Of a stretch of 64,000 bases of DNA, positions 37,214 to 48,330 are shown in pieces. The stretch is from Tetmemena sp. SeJ-2015 (taxonomy: Eukaryota; Ciliophora; Spirotrichea; Sporadotrichida; Oxytrichidae): assembly GCA_027382625.1 (NCBI GenBank), contig JAJKFJ010022346.1, positions 62,001 through 126,000 of the forward strand. The letters are read 5' to 3'. The notes beneath the pieces are model-generated. The model was not told the DNA's origin. It saw only the letters and a program-made list of their open reading frames with translations, and did not search any database. A program made the position numbers and the translations under genes. Each line of letters opens with the position of its first letter. Position 1 is the stretch's first letter.

Positions 37214-37514
37214 CTGATGTGTGAATTTTTTCAGAGTCAGATAATGTATGATTTTTTAATTAAATTATTGCAAGAATCAAATTCAAAAATGTTTATCTTT
37301 TAATTAAGATTAAGTTTGGGAATATTAAGAATTTGAAAGCATTTAGGCTTAAATAGCCTGAGTCATTTAGCAATAAGTAAATAAATTATAACTCTTTTGG
37401 TCGGGTTGATTTTGAATCTTTGAGACAAATTCAGAGCAATAAAGAAATCAATAAATCTCAAACAGCTTTCTTTATAAAGTGTTGTAATTTTGGTAATGAA
37501 TTAAGAGAACTATA
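37214..37514. other. Intergenic AT-rich stretch
   Basis: AT-rich sequence between the start of the bZIP gene and the stop of the small coiled-coil gene. No gene was seen; it should hold the bZIP promoter. Confidence 0.6.
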
Positions 37515-37982
37515 TCACTTGTCTATAGAGTTAAGTGTATCAAGAAGGAATTTGATTCTGTATTTAAGTCTTTGATTTTCATTGGTTAGTGATTGATACT
37601 CCTCCAAACTCAACTCCACACTGCCTTCTTGTTAAAGTCCACCTGCCTTCTTGCTCAAATTTGATGAATTAAATCAATGCATATAGAATTAGATGAATCT
37701 AGAGCTTGAGCGAGTGACGACCTGATTGATAAGAGATCTTCGTATATTCCAGTCTGCATTTTCCTTAAAGGGTCTTAGTAGACTCCATACTCTAAAATTT
37801 TAATGAGACCAAGTACAAATAAGTAAAGAAGATCGAAAAGGTCGCACTTAAGTCTTTATGTAAATTTTTCAAAAACCACATATCAAATTAATTTTCTTAC
37901 CGAGAAGAGGACCAAGTTTTTGAAGATCCTAGGAAAGGCTATCATACGAAACTTGCTACTAATTCGCGGAATCGGTGGACAT
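37515..37982 (-). CDS. Small coiled-coil protein, complete
   Basis: A short gene of about 110 residues can be read from start to stop. Exon 1 starts at ATG 37982 (MSTDSANQQQVSYDSLSQDL then QKLGPLLE). A 109-nt GT-AG intron lies at 37792-37900. Exon 2 reads YGVYQDPLRKMQTGIYEDLL and SIRSSLAQALDSSNS. A second short interruption follows near 37650-37680. The last part is SVELSLEEYQSLTNENQRLK, then YRIKFLLDTLNSIDK, ending at TGA 37515. The C-terminal third is a heptad-like helix. The family is not recognised. It is the cleanest small gene in the window. Confidence 0.7.
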
Positions 37983-38049
37983 TATTTATAATGAAATTAT
38001 TAATAATTTGTGCTCTAAATGCAATTTGCATTATTGAATAAATTAAAAA

Positions 38050-38590
38050 GTTAAAGAGAAATAAATATCAAAAGCCAATTTCTCTTTGTAATTACAATCC
38101 CATAATCTTTTCAAGTCTGAGAAAGAATTTATGGACTATAAAAAAGAGAGGCTATCCATAGCCGACACTTGTGATGCTACTCTCAGTATGTCTATATTTG
38201 ACCACCTTCTTTTCTTCCTCTATCTGCTCTTGTTCATCTACTTCCTTAAATTCAATGAATTAAAAGTATAGCTAATTATTCAGATTTTTGGAAAGACGTT
38301 TGCTTCTAATCATCATTTTTCATGTGAATGTTGTTATTTTCGCAATTAGTTCCTTAAGAAATAACAATTGGAGCAAGTCTGACCATAAACTCATAATACT
38401 CACGAGTCTCCAGACTAAAGTACTTATCAAGCTCCTCCTGTTCATCAATAACGTATTTCTTAGAAAGAATAAAGCATCTTTGGATCTGCTGAGCAGTTCA
38501 AAATATATTTATTTAATCAGTGACTTGCTCAGGGAACTTAGAAATGAAGAAATTGCTGATGAGCTCAAAGTTCACTTGACTCTTTAATGA
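38050..38590 (-). CDS. Coding-like segments of unknown protein
   Basis: The complement reads NFELISNFFISKFPEQVTDQ, then, after a small interruption, RCFILSKKYVIDEQEELDKY, FSLETREYYEFMVRLAPIVI, and, after another, FIEFKEVDEQEQIEEEKKVV, KYRHTESSITSVGYGQP and a short tail to TGA. It looks like a small protein or an MDS cluster with an acidic middle. No start ATG was assigned and no family is recognised. The plus strand is also partly open here, but the minus reading has the more protein-like composition. Confidence 0.5.
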
Positions 38591-38599
38591 AACTTCATT

Positions 38600-41500
38600 T
38601 TATATCTACAGAGAAAATTAAGAACTTCAAAAATAATCTTACAAGTTTTAGAACTTGATTGTGCTACTTCAGGACACAGTCAATTTCATAAGTTTAGATT
38701 TTGAGTTTTCTTTCAACTTAAAGTCTCATTTAATCCCATTAAGGGGATAGAGCGTCTCTCATAAAGGATTCTATGCTTTAGTAAGAATCGATATTAGCAC
38801 CTGCATTAGCTTTCTATTCGAGCATTTTATAGCTACTCTGAACATCATTTCTAGAAACTAGAATCTAGACAGTTTCTCAACTTTAAAGTTTTACAAGAGC
38901 TTGATTACTTAGACTAGTGAATTTGAGGACTCTTTCAGACCATAAGGAAGAGGCATAGACTAAGCAAGTGAATTTTGATTTATCCCACCTGCTGTGCCGC
39001 TTAATCTTTAAAGACTAGCTTTCTAAAATTGACTACTCAAATTTTATCTGCCTTTTATTGTTTTCGAATAAATCTCCCTTATTATAGAGGGTATTGATTA
39101 CTGCTTTTTCTTTCTCTCTTGGGATTTACTTGAACCGAATCTCTCATCTTTTTAATTAGACTAAGACTCCTAAGATTACTACTTTATACCTATAGGGAAG
39201 ACCCGGTATCTTGAATTTTAAAAGTCCCTCTCCTAATTTCTGTAGAGTCTAGTTTATACCTTTTGATTGTGGAGCATGCCTACCTTTTTGTATTTAAGAA
39301 TCTTGCTGCTAATTCCTATTACCGAGTAGTTAAAATTTCTCACAAACCCTTTGAAATTATTGTAGTGAAATAAAGGGGTAGTGCTTAGTCTGAGAGAGCT
39401 CATAGACAAACATATCGCAAATTAATCCATAGTACTACAGAAGGACATCACTCACTCGCTGCATCTAAGAGGAGTTTTCGACAAGAGAAGTTATTTAAGA
39501 GTATCTAAAATCCGTTTCGAAGCAACGAGATATCAACTCAGAGTCATCTAACTTATACATAGTAAACAACTTGAACTTGTTCTTATAAATATAAAGTTTA
39601 ATAAGTTCGCAACTGGAGAGGAATCTGGAGATTAATTAGGATCTAGTATCTTTGCTCTTTGCTATTTAGGGAGGAAATTTTGATACTTGAATAAAGGAAA
39701 ATTAATCCTTTACTCCAACACCAGTTTATCATTCTAACTTAAGGTTTTTGGATCGAGAGCTAGCTCTTACTCTTTGATGCTACTTATGTTACTAGCTTCT
39801 TGATTTATATTTTTAAGAGAGGATAGGATCTTATAGTTTCTAGATGGAACTTAAAACTTGAATGCTTCACTATTTACTTCGATCGTATGCACAGTCTTTG
39901 GCTCTATGAATTCAGCAGCTGCATACCATTAACCTGCTTGAAGAATTTTAAAGTCCTTAGCCTTTGGATCCAATACAACGTGAGCTTGTTAGTACTTTAG
40001 CTTCCCCATTAGATTTTCATACCAGTTGTTTTTCAGTTAATTAGCATTCTAGACTGAAGTCCCTAAATTCGAAATAAAGTGCTCTACTTTATACAAGCAA
40101 ATCTCCTTATTAGGGAGACAAGATAACTGTAGGCTAATAGTTGGAGGAGAATTTCTTACTTCCTCTCGTTAGAAGAAGAAGATACAGTAATTTAGCTTAT
40201 CACAAATCCAACATTTCTCACATTCCATCCACCGAGATAAATTAAATAAGCAGATGATTCAGGCATTTCTGGATGACCCAACTTTCTAGAAAATATCAAC
40301 TTATCACTTGCTTATGCAAATCTGCTACCCTAGCCGCTTCCCTATTTTCTAATATCATTTAATTGATGTTGATCTAAGTTGTCTTTTGTGTTGTTATTTC
40401 TATCCTAAATATGTTGCTCTCTGAAATCGTATAGCTTTGTTTGTTTATCACTACTTTAAGCTAAATTAATGCCTAGAAATTGTTTCATTTCCAACAGAGT
40501 TTCATTCTAAAGTTATATTCCATTAAGATGGACAGAGCTCAAAGATTATGAAGCTTCCATGGACTTAGTAAGTTCAATAAGTTTACTCTGCATTTTATCT
40601 ATCCCAGTAAAAGACAAGTCCAAGTCAATAAGCGTCCATGAAAAGCGTAAATAGTCAGTAATATAGGTTAGAGCTAGTTCACTCAAGTGATTAAAGCTAA
40701 GATTTAAGTATTATAGAGAAATACTATGGCAAAGAACTGAGGATAGCTGCTCTAAATCTTAATTTCTGAGCTTATTGAAAGAAAGATCTAAGACTTCGAG
40801 GCAATCAGAGTATTTTACGAGGTCAACTACTGATTCAAGCTTGGAAATTTATATTCCACTCAAAGTTAGCTATTCAACCTCATAGTAATTTTTAAGTCCC
40901 TCTTAAGAACCATTTGCAATAGATAACTAAGAATTAGGAAGTCTGCTTGACAAAGGCTTAGTTTCTTGACTTGCAAGTTTTAGTCCTTTAACCTATGCTG
41001 CTAAATCTTAGTGAACATTCTGAGAGTGATGAAGGACAAGATTATTTATGATTGACTCTATTTCATGATTCTTAAATTTGCAGTCTTTCAAGATAATCTT
41101 CTTTAAAAGCAAACTTTTCTTATCATTATCCTCTTGATTAAGATTATCCTTATTTTATAAAGACTCATCAAATTACATTTAGAGTAGCTTGGTAAAAGCC
41201 TTGCAGCTCTATTTCCCGAACTCACAACCAACAACTGTTAAGGCTTCGATATTAGAATTTCCCTAAAATTCCTTCCAAAACAACTGCCAGATTCTAATTG
41301 CTTAAATCTATCTTGTTGAGTTCTACTGAACTTATTTACTTTCCAAGGATCTTAAATATAAATTCATAAAGATCTAAATTGCTTCAGAGAGACCTTTCGC
41401 AGCTGCGTCTGTCAACCTGAAATCTATTAGGAGGTGAGGCTTATTGTTAGTATCGTGGTTCTATTTAATGCAGTTTAATAAGCTGAAAGGTATATATAAA

Positions 41501-44500
41501 TCATATGGTAACTGGAGGCCAATCTCACACTTTTTAATAAATTCCACCATAGCCTGCTCCTTCTATCCGTTTATTCTTGAAACTATATCAATCAGTAAAG
41601 CTCATTTAATTTCTTACATTCGTCAATCTTAGAATAGTTCTTAAGCTGAATTTTATTCCACAGGCTTTTGTTTTAATCCCCTTCCAGAAGTTTGTTAGTC
41701 ACAATTTTAGTTTGCTCAGTATTTCCTGAAGATTTTGAAAATATGCTGTGAGTATCCTCTTAATCCGATTCAGCACTCTCTTCTGATTCAGCTGGCTCAG
41801 TGCAACTATTTCTGTCGTCCACCAAGCTCTAATGTCCTTTCTCATCTAGACTATATTCTCTGGCGAAATTCTCAAGTTCATCTTTTTCTCTTTTTTCTTT
41901 ATGCATCTTTTTGATTCTATCGCCCTATCTAGTGGCTACTAAACCTCTCACACAACTGGACTAGAGTAAACACTTTATCTCAGTTAGTTGAGAGCATCTT
42001 CATTTAAACCTCTTTCATTACATTCTTGATCATCACCATCTTTGGCTATGTGATCTTGAAGTTTTTGGGAGAACAATAATATTTGCTGTTGCATTTGTGC
42101 TTCTATCAAAAGAGTGCTATGTCTTCTTGCTTCATCAATCTAAAATTAATTAAGATCAATCTTCTTATTCATTTATTATTTTAATGAGATAATTTAGCAT
42201 TATAATGATCTTGTTTTGGATGATGTTTTCAAACTCATGTTTTCTCATTTCTTTTTAGAGCATTTGCTCCGCCTCCTCTTCCTTCTTAAGCCATTCATCT
42301 TCATTTTGTGCAATAGCCATCCCCTTACTGTTCTTTTACCTGCTCCACTCTTGTCAGTTGCTTAAGAGAAATTATTTTCAAACAGCCTCCTTCTCAGTTT
42401 GCGTTATAGTGAGCGCTCTCCACTTTTATCATTGGCCTCTTCTTCAGTCTTACTTTTTTATATTGAAATCATCTATTTTGTGCCCTGTTTTGGTAATATA
42501 ATTTCCTTGATGATCTGTAAAGTGAGACATTTTAGGAATCTGCAGTAAGTCAAAGTCAGTCAAACCCTTAGTTACGAATATCATTAAGATAAAAGACAGC
42601 CTAATATTAATCAGCTTGCCTTTCTCTTCTTACTTGGAGCTAGCATCAATGTATTTTTGAATCTACTCTCTTGTATGATAGGGTGATGGCTTAACTAAAA
42701 ACTCGTACTTCGTCTCTAATTAATTTAAGATTAATGTAAATCTCTTATATATAGCCTTTAAGAGCAAGATCCATCATTCCTACTTTGCCACGGAAATCTG
42801 CATCAAATTTGTCCAGTCTCTCTTCAACTCTGTGCTTACCTGCTGTATTTGTCGCCTCCTCTTTGTCTTCTTTCATTGCCAGAGCTAGCATTTTATCAAA
42901 TCCTTGTTTATCCTACAACTTCTCATTCACTTGATGGGAGACAAGTGACTTTGTAAAAGGGTACTTTTGCATTTCTTTATTCGGAGAAATGGAGCATGAG
43001 TCTCTAAGGTTAAGAGATTTCTTTATAGTAAAGCTTGTTTATTTTAGCTGCTCTTCAACTCTTGAAGACTCAAGTTTATTGTTTAAGGGTTTTAAGCTAA
43101 GCAAATTTTAACCACCCTTTGTGCTTATACTAAAATTCTAGCTCTTATTTCTATGCTTTGCGAAGGTGGTTGCTTGCTTTTATATTTGCAGTTAATTGCC
43201 GAGGAGGCTTCTAGTAGCAAATTAATTTGAGAATCCATTATCAATTCTTAAAGCAGGCATATTATTCTCAAGTAAGTTGACTTCACCTTCATCATTCATC
43301 AGCAATCTTTCAAATTATTTATCGATGTCCCCTTCATCTTGATTCTTATTGACATCATTTTCTGTATTTGCTTGCTGTATTATAACTGATCCATAATTAA
43401 GGGATCCTTTAGTTAGAGCCACGCTCTAGGTTTTAAGAAATCCACCTTGGCTGGATCTTTGACAAAAAGTGAATGAAAATAAATGACCTTAGGATTTTGA
43501 AGTATCATCGCCTTGCTTTCTAATTCTAAAGAAGCTGAGTGATTAGCGATGCTAGATATTTTGCATTTCATTTTCACTTGGTATGTTGATCTAGGTCTTT
43601 TATTTTAGCATTAATTATCTGTTAAACGATTTGGAGAGTGGCTTTATTTCATTACTCTATGTTGGGTTGTTTCTTGAGATAAAAATATTTAGATTTGGGG
43701 AAGGTAAGATGAGTCTTAAACTAATTCTGAGCCATTCAAATCTGTACTCCCATCATTACAAAATAATAAAATGTGTTCAATAAAACTGCTTTGATATCAT
43801 ATTGCTTAAATTTGAGGAGATTTATTTTTCCAGACCTTCCCTCAATGTTTTTCTGGTCTTGAATATTTTTACGATTAGCTTAAGAGCTATGTTTTTATGA
43901 TTGTTCTATTTCTTTGAAGCTGAGTTGCTGATATGAGAATTTAATTCTTCCTTTTAATAGAAATGAGTTACCTTCTTAAATCTATTGAAGTCTAGAAGGT
44001 TTCTAGTTTTAAGTTACGAAACTGGCATGTAACTTGTACTACCGCTACTTTCTTTGCTATCGAAACTTCTCTCCAACTGCTCTTTGACTTGGTAATTATA
44101 CAGCCTATTCTTATAACTTGTAATGATTTGATTGCTTTTAATCTTATGCTTATCCCTTAAAAAGAGCTTTTTATTCAGCAGCGTTTGCTTTGTTGAAAAT
44201 AGGTTATTATACCTAACTGTTCAATAAAATACTGCTATCGTGAGCAATCCCATATCTCTAATCTTCATTCTTTAGACTCTCTAATCCAGATGTGGATGCT
44301 GCGGTGTCGTAGTATTTCTGCCACCCTATTTATAGAATCAGTAAGTTTACAAATTCTTACCAGCTGACTGCAGTTTGGCTTTCTGCTACTCAACTTAAAC
44401 TAGCTTAGTTAGCTTTTCTTACTCATTAAGAGTTATAATGTCATCTAGAGTGTCCAGACCAAATAAATTCTTTTGCTACTACAAAGTCCCACCTTTCTTT

Positions 44501-44893
44501 TGGGAATCAGATTAACCATCCCCTATAATACCCCTAAAAGATTAGATGAACTGAATTAGATACCTAATAGAATTTCTTTTTATGTCTATAGTTGTGCTAT
44601 CATGCTTTTAATGCTTCAATATTTCTCTTTCATTCAATTAAATCCTTTAATTTATATAATGATAACATATTGGCATAAATTGTGGTAGCTACTGCTTTAG
44701 ATATGACTGCTGTAGTTTTATATGTGATTATTCCTTGTTTTCTTAGCCTAACTACCAGTTTTCAAGTTTTGAGTGTTTTATCTTTAGAGTGAGCTTGCTC
44801 CTCTACTTTGGCTTCTTTGGCAAGTTATTACTTTTCGATTCGGATCTAAATAAACAACTGAGAAATGCAAAAATAAATTGACTTATTACCCAT
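38600..44893 (-). CDS. Large leucine-rich-repeat protein (interrupted)
   Basis: A long minus-strand coding region starts near ATG 44893 (MGNKSIYFCISQ, with a possible intron at once). The first half is charged and Gln-rich, for example DEARRHSTLLIEAQMQQQIL (about 42130) and EKDELENFAREYSLDEKGHQ (about 41870). Leucine-rich repeats are clear at about 40850-40500: SDCLEVLDLSFNKLRNQDLE, SISLQYLNLSFNHLSELALT and WTLIDLDLSFTGIDKMQSKL, the RNase-inhibitor-type spacing. More diffuse Leu-rich segments continue toward 38700. The frame shifts many times, so it holds multiple introns or IESs and may be more than one gene. It diverges from SF3A3 segment 2. Confidence 0.6.
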
Positions 44894-44980
44894 TTTTACT
44901 GAAACTGTCTAATTATTTTTCTAATGATCGATTCAGGTAATTCACTTATTTCTTACAAGAATGATGAATGAGTTTTTAGG

Positions 44981-44990
44981 TTGAGACTTG
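44981..44990 (+). repeat. Pointer TTGAGACTTG, partner copy
   Basis: This is the exact partner of 13117-13126 (opposite strand). The bases before it (AGTTTTTAGG) are not part of the SF3A3 frame. Confidence 0.9.
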
Positions 44991-45619
44991 GATCCTGAGG
45001 ATGAAAGACTTGCTGAGCGATGTATTCGTGGCTACTGAAAACCTAGTGAGGAAGAAGTAATCTAAACATTATGCAGAGTTAGAAGCAGACTATGAATCCA
45101 ATAACACTTTGCTTGCAACAGACAGAGCAAGAGCAGCTAAAATTGGAGGAAAGATACTTGGCGAAGGGGAAGATGATGACGAAGATGATAAGCCTAAATA
45201 TAATCCTAAGAATCTGCCTATGGGGTGGGATGGAAAACCAATTCCTTACTGGTTGTACAAGCTCCACGGTCTGGGAGTTGAGTTCAAATGCGAGATCTGC
45301 GGAGGTGCAAGCTACTGGGGAAGAAGAGCATTTGAAAAGCACTTCTAAGAATGGAGACACGCCTATGGAATGAAGTGCCTCAAAATTCCTAACACTGTCC
45401 ACAAAAATACACAGATGCAATAATTATTGAAAGTATATCCACTTTAAGGATGTGACTGATATTGAGCATGCATTGAGACTACACAAAAAGATCTTGCAAG
45501 AGAACTTCGAGAATACCTTCAAACCAGACTTTTAAGAAGAGTTTGAAGATGAAGAGGGAAATCTATACTCGCGCAGAGAGTACATCGATCTCAAGAGGCA
45601 AGGTCTTATCAGAAAGTGA
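44981..45619 (+). CDS. SF3A3: SF3A3 (SF3a60/PRP9) scrambled segment 2 of 2
   Basis: This is the C-terminal part of SF3A3, inverted relative to segment 1. It starts in pointer TTGAGACTTG and reads [20 protein letters not shown], an acidic stretch, [20 protein letters not shown], then [20 protein letters not shown] (the C2H2-type zinc finger near the C-terminus), [40 protein letters not shown] and [14 protein letters not shown], ending at TGA 45617. In HFQEWRHA the Gln is TAA, which is good evidence for the code. A 40-bp IES at 45403 interrupts it. All features match the SF3a60 family. Confidence 0.94.
45398..45442 (+). other. 40-bp IES with pointer TCCAC in SF3A3
   Basis: TCCAC occurs at 45398-45402 and 45438-45442. 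Removing one 40-bp unit turns IPNTVH plus a stop-bound frame into [17 protein letters not shown], which is conserved in SF3a60. The segment has no GT...AG borders, so it is not an intron. Confidence 0.92.
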
Positions 45620-45739
45620 GTAGCATCACTAAGAACTGCATTCAAAGATATAAGTTAATTAATTTTCAAATCTTAAATATCGAAATTTCATCTAATGAAG
45701 TTACCAGACTTTTAAAATTTGAAGTTTAAATAAAGTTCA

Positions 45740-47496
45740 ATGGCAGGCAGATACAACAGGCAGAGACCAAATCAACAGAATAAGGGTCAAACTTTGAGAA
45801 ATAGCTTCTATGAAGAGAGTTTAGATTTTAACGAAGATTCTCACTTTCTATTACAGTAAAACTAAAATATAGCTGAAAGAAGGCAAGAGATTTCTTAGGG
45901 ATGAAATTAGAAAGTTTCAAAAGTTGATAATGTCTCCCACTAAAATCATAGAAAGTAATATTTTTAAGCCTCAAGAAAAGGATGATATAAATTACTCAGA
46001 TTTAGAGGATGAGAATGGGTTAAGTTAGGAAACTTACATGAATCATCTTCTCAACTCAACATGGTTTACTGCAGACAGAATCTAGCCTTATCTTATCAAA
46101 GCTGGTGCAACTTGCGGAGACTTGCAAAGAAAGAAGTAAGATAAAAACATTAGCGATGGAGGATACGCTATCATTGTGACTGATCTTGAAAATACTTACT
46201 TTTGCTCAGGAGACAGATCATCTCTAGAAAAAGAGAAGCAAGTAAGCAAACTATAGAGAGTGTGTTGAATTAATCTTATAATTTAGAAATATAACCCGAC
46301 GATAGAGTGCGATGAGTATTCCTAACTTGTGAGCCTGATCAATGAAGCTTTTAGCAAATATGACTCTAGCGCACACTATCACTTATAATTTTTTCTTTGA
46401 AAGAGTTGGAAATGAATACCTTAGAGTTAGAATAGAAAAATAGATGGAGATCTACCCATTTAAATGGGAGTTTATGTGCACTAAAATACCTCGAAAGCAT
46501 TCACTCAGCATAATAAAAGACTATCTAGTTGCTCCGCTGATATCTACTGTCAATGTAAGCTTAGAGATTGAAAAATAACAAAACTTAGAGCTTAGAGAAC
46601 AAGTATCAGATCTTGTTGAAGCGCCATCTGTAAGTAGAAGCACAGCTGAGAGATAAGCTTTACACACAGCAAGAAAAGCAAAAGTTTTAGGCTTTTGTTG
46701 ACGACTATAGCGTATGGAATAAATCTATTTCAGCAGATGAATTCATTGTATCCTCGCATTAGAGAGAAGACATTAAATATAATGATGGAACAGAATTGCA
46801 AATACTAGAGTTCCCTTAACTCAAAAGCCAAACGAGTGTTGACTATATCTTCTCTCAAATATAATCCTAGAAATTCAATAGTAAGTATAAGAGTTTATCT
46901 TGAATCTTTCTAGTCCAGCATGGGTCGCAATAAATGAAAAGGAGATAGGAGGATCTTAGTCAAGCTTATGATGATTGTTTTAGTGGATTTATTTATATGA
47001 TTCTGAAGAAGAGTCTAAAGGAATGAAGCTAAAGCCATCAGCTAAATAAGCAGCCCATCAGAAGGCTTTATTGGATCTATCTGAATCTGATTCGGATCAG
47101 CAAATCAAGAACATAGAAAATGAAAAAGCTATGAACGAAGCTCTTGGCAAAAGATAAAGCGAAGGTGTATTCAAGGACTATGAAAATCTATTCAAACATC
47201 AACATCAACTATAAAAATAACAAGATATCCGAGATCTTGATGAGGATTCCGAAGATGAGAACGAATAAATTAGACCTGGGCAAAAAAGCAGACAGAAGTT
47301 AACTAAGGTTGTTGACCCTTTAGCCTAGAAAAAAGCTGCAGTGAGAGAATTTATGGATGATGAGGAAGCAGAAGGGTTAGACAGCTTATTTGTGAAAGGA
47401 GCTGGAAACTTAAATGACCAAGGAAGGAAAGGCTAAAATTTAAGCACCTAAGTTGTGGCTAAAAAGAAGCCCCTCAAGAAGACTAAGTTTGTTTGA
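45740..47496 (+). CDS. NHEJ1: XLF/Cernunnos (NHEJ1)-like end-joining factor
   Basis: XLF-type proteins stimulate ligation by XRCC4-ligase IV in non-homologous end joining. The head domain is recognisable: LNSTWFTADRIQPYLIKAG, GGYAIIVTDLENTYFCSGDR, ERVGNEYLRVRIEKQMEIYP, then FKWEFMCTKIPRKHSLSIIK and DYLVAPLISTVNVSLEIEKQ leading into a coiled-coil tail. The very C-terminus, AKKKPLKKTKFV, is basic with a terminal Phe, like the Ku-binding motif of XLF. A GT-AG intron lies at about 46240-46285. The frame must shift near 45860 (a 16-bp unit, perhaps an IES), near 46390 (T-run) and near 46608. The last two look like 1-nt indels and could be sequence errors. The start at ATG 45740 (MAGRYNRQRPNQQNKGQ) is likely; ATG 45930 is the alternative. 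The long acidic tail is unusual for the family. Confidence 0.75.
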
Positions 47497-47593
47497 AAGG
47501 ATATAAGTTTCTAATAGTTGATTTATCGACGCATTGAAGGGTAAATCATTTCCGCTAATAAATTAATCGTGAGGCGCACATCACTCGTACTAA

Positions 47594-48330
47594 TGGAAGC
47601 CACTGATGACAGCCGAAAACGCAAGTGGAAGCTGGCCGAGTTCCTCGAAGATCGCGATCACTTCAACTACATCGCGGGACCTGCACGTCACATACCGGAC
47701 CAAGACCTCATACCCTATCTGATTAGCATGGGCAGTCCGAGTCCTATCACACAGCAAAAGATGTAGAGTCCACCGAAGCTGCGAATCAGGGCCACGCACA
47801 CCTCCGACCAGCAGTTGCTTACCATCATGCTGCGCTACGGGGACCCTCTGCCAGACCATAGCATCCAACTCAGCTATACCCAAGTGGCCAAAATCACCGG
47901 CATCAAGGCCAGCACTGTCGCGATGATCGTCTAGAGGTCCGCGCCGCAACGACTTCGTATATGAATCGAGGTGGTCCAACTGCAGAGGCGCGCGGAAGAT
48001 CCCCAGTGAGATCGAGGCGCTCATCACCAATGCCAAGCACTTACTCGAGACGGCCCACATGAGCCTCAGAAGCGCACAGACTACTACATGGTGCGATTCG
48101 GTGCACCCAGAGTCTGCCCAGTCACGTTGGCCAAGCTCTTCCATCGGAACGAGGTTTACTTCCGCGCTGGCAGCTACGCATACATGCGCAAGGGCGAGCG
48201 GCCGCGGGATCTCCAAGAGAGGCAGCAGGAGTTTGCCAAGACCATCACACGGTGGATATTCGCCGGCAGCGAGGCGCACATTGGTATGCGTACGCTTGAT
48301 CATGAGCCTGGAGATAACGCTGCGTAATGT
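47594..48330 (+). CDS. Transposase-like protein, N-terminal half, frameshifted
   Basis: From ATG 47594 (MEATDDSRKRKWKLAEFLED) one frame runs through TTSDQQ-type sequence to a helix-turn-helix, SYTQVAKITGIKASTVAMIV. There it breaks (about 47950) and continues in another frame, RNDFVYESRWSNCRGARKIP then SEIEALITNAKHLLETAHMS. After a further shift (about 48080) comes DYYMVRFGAPRVCPVTLAKL, followed by FHRNEVYFRAGSYAYMRKGE and RPRDLQERQQEFAKTITRWI. Two helix-turn-helix units followed by a basic stretch match the DNA-binding half of Tc1/IS630-type transposases. The expected DDE catalytic part is not found before the frame collides with the opposing one at about 48300. Decay, or continuation in another segment, is possible. 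Confidence 0.55.
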
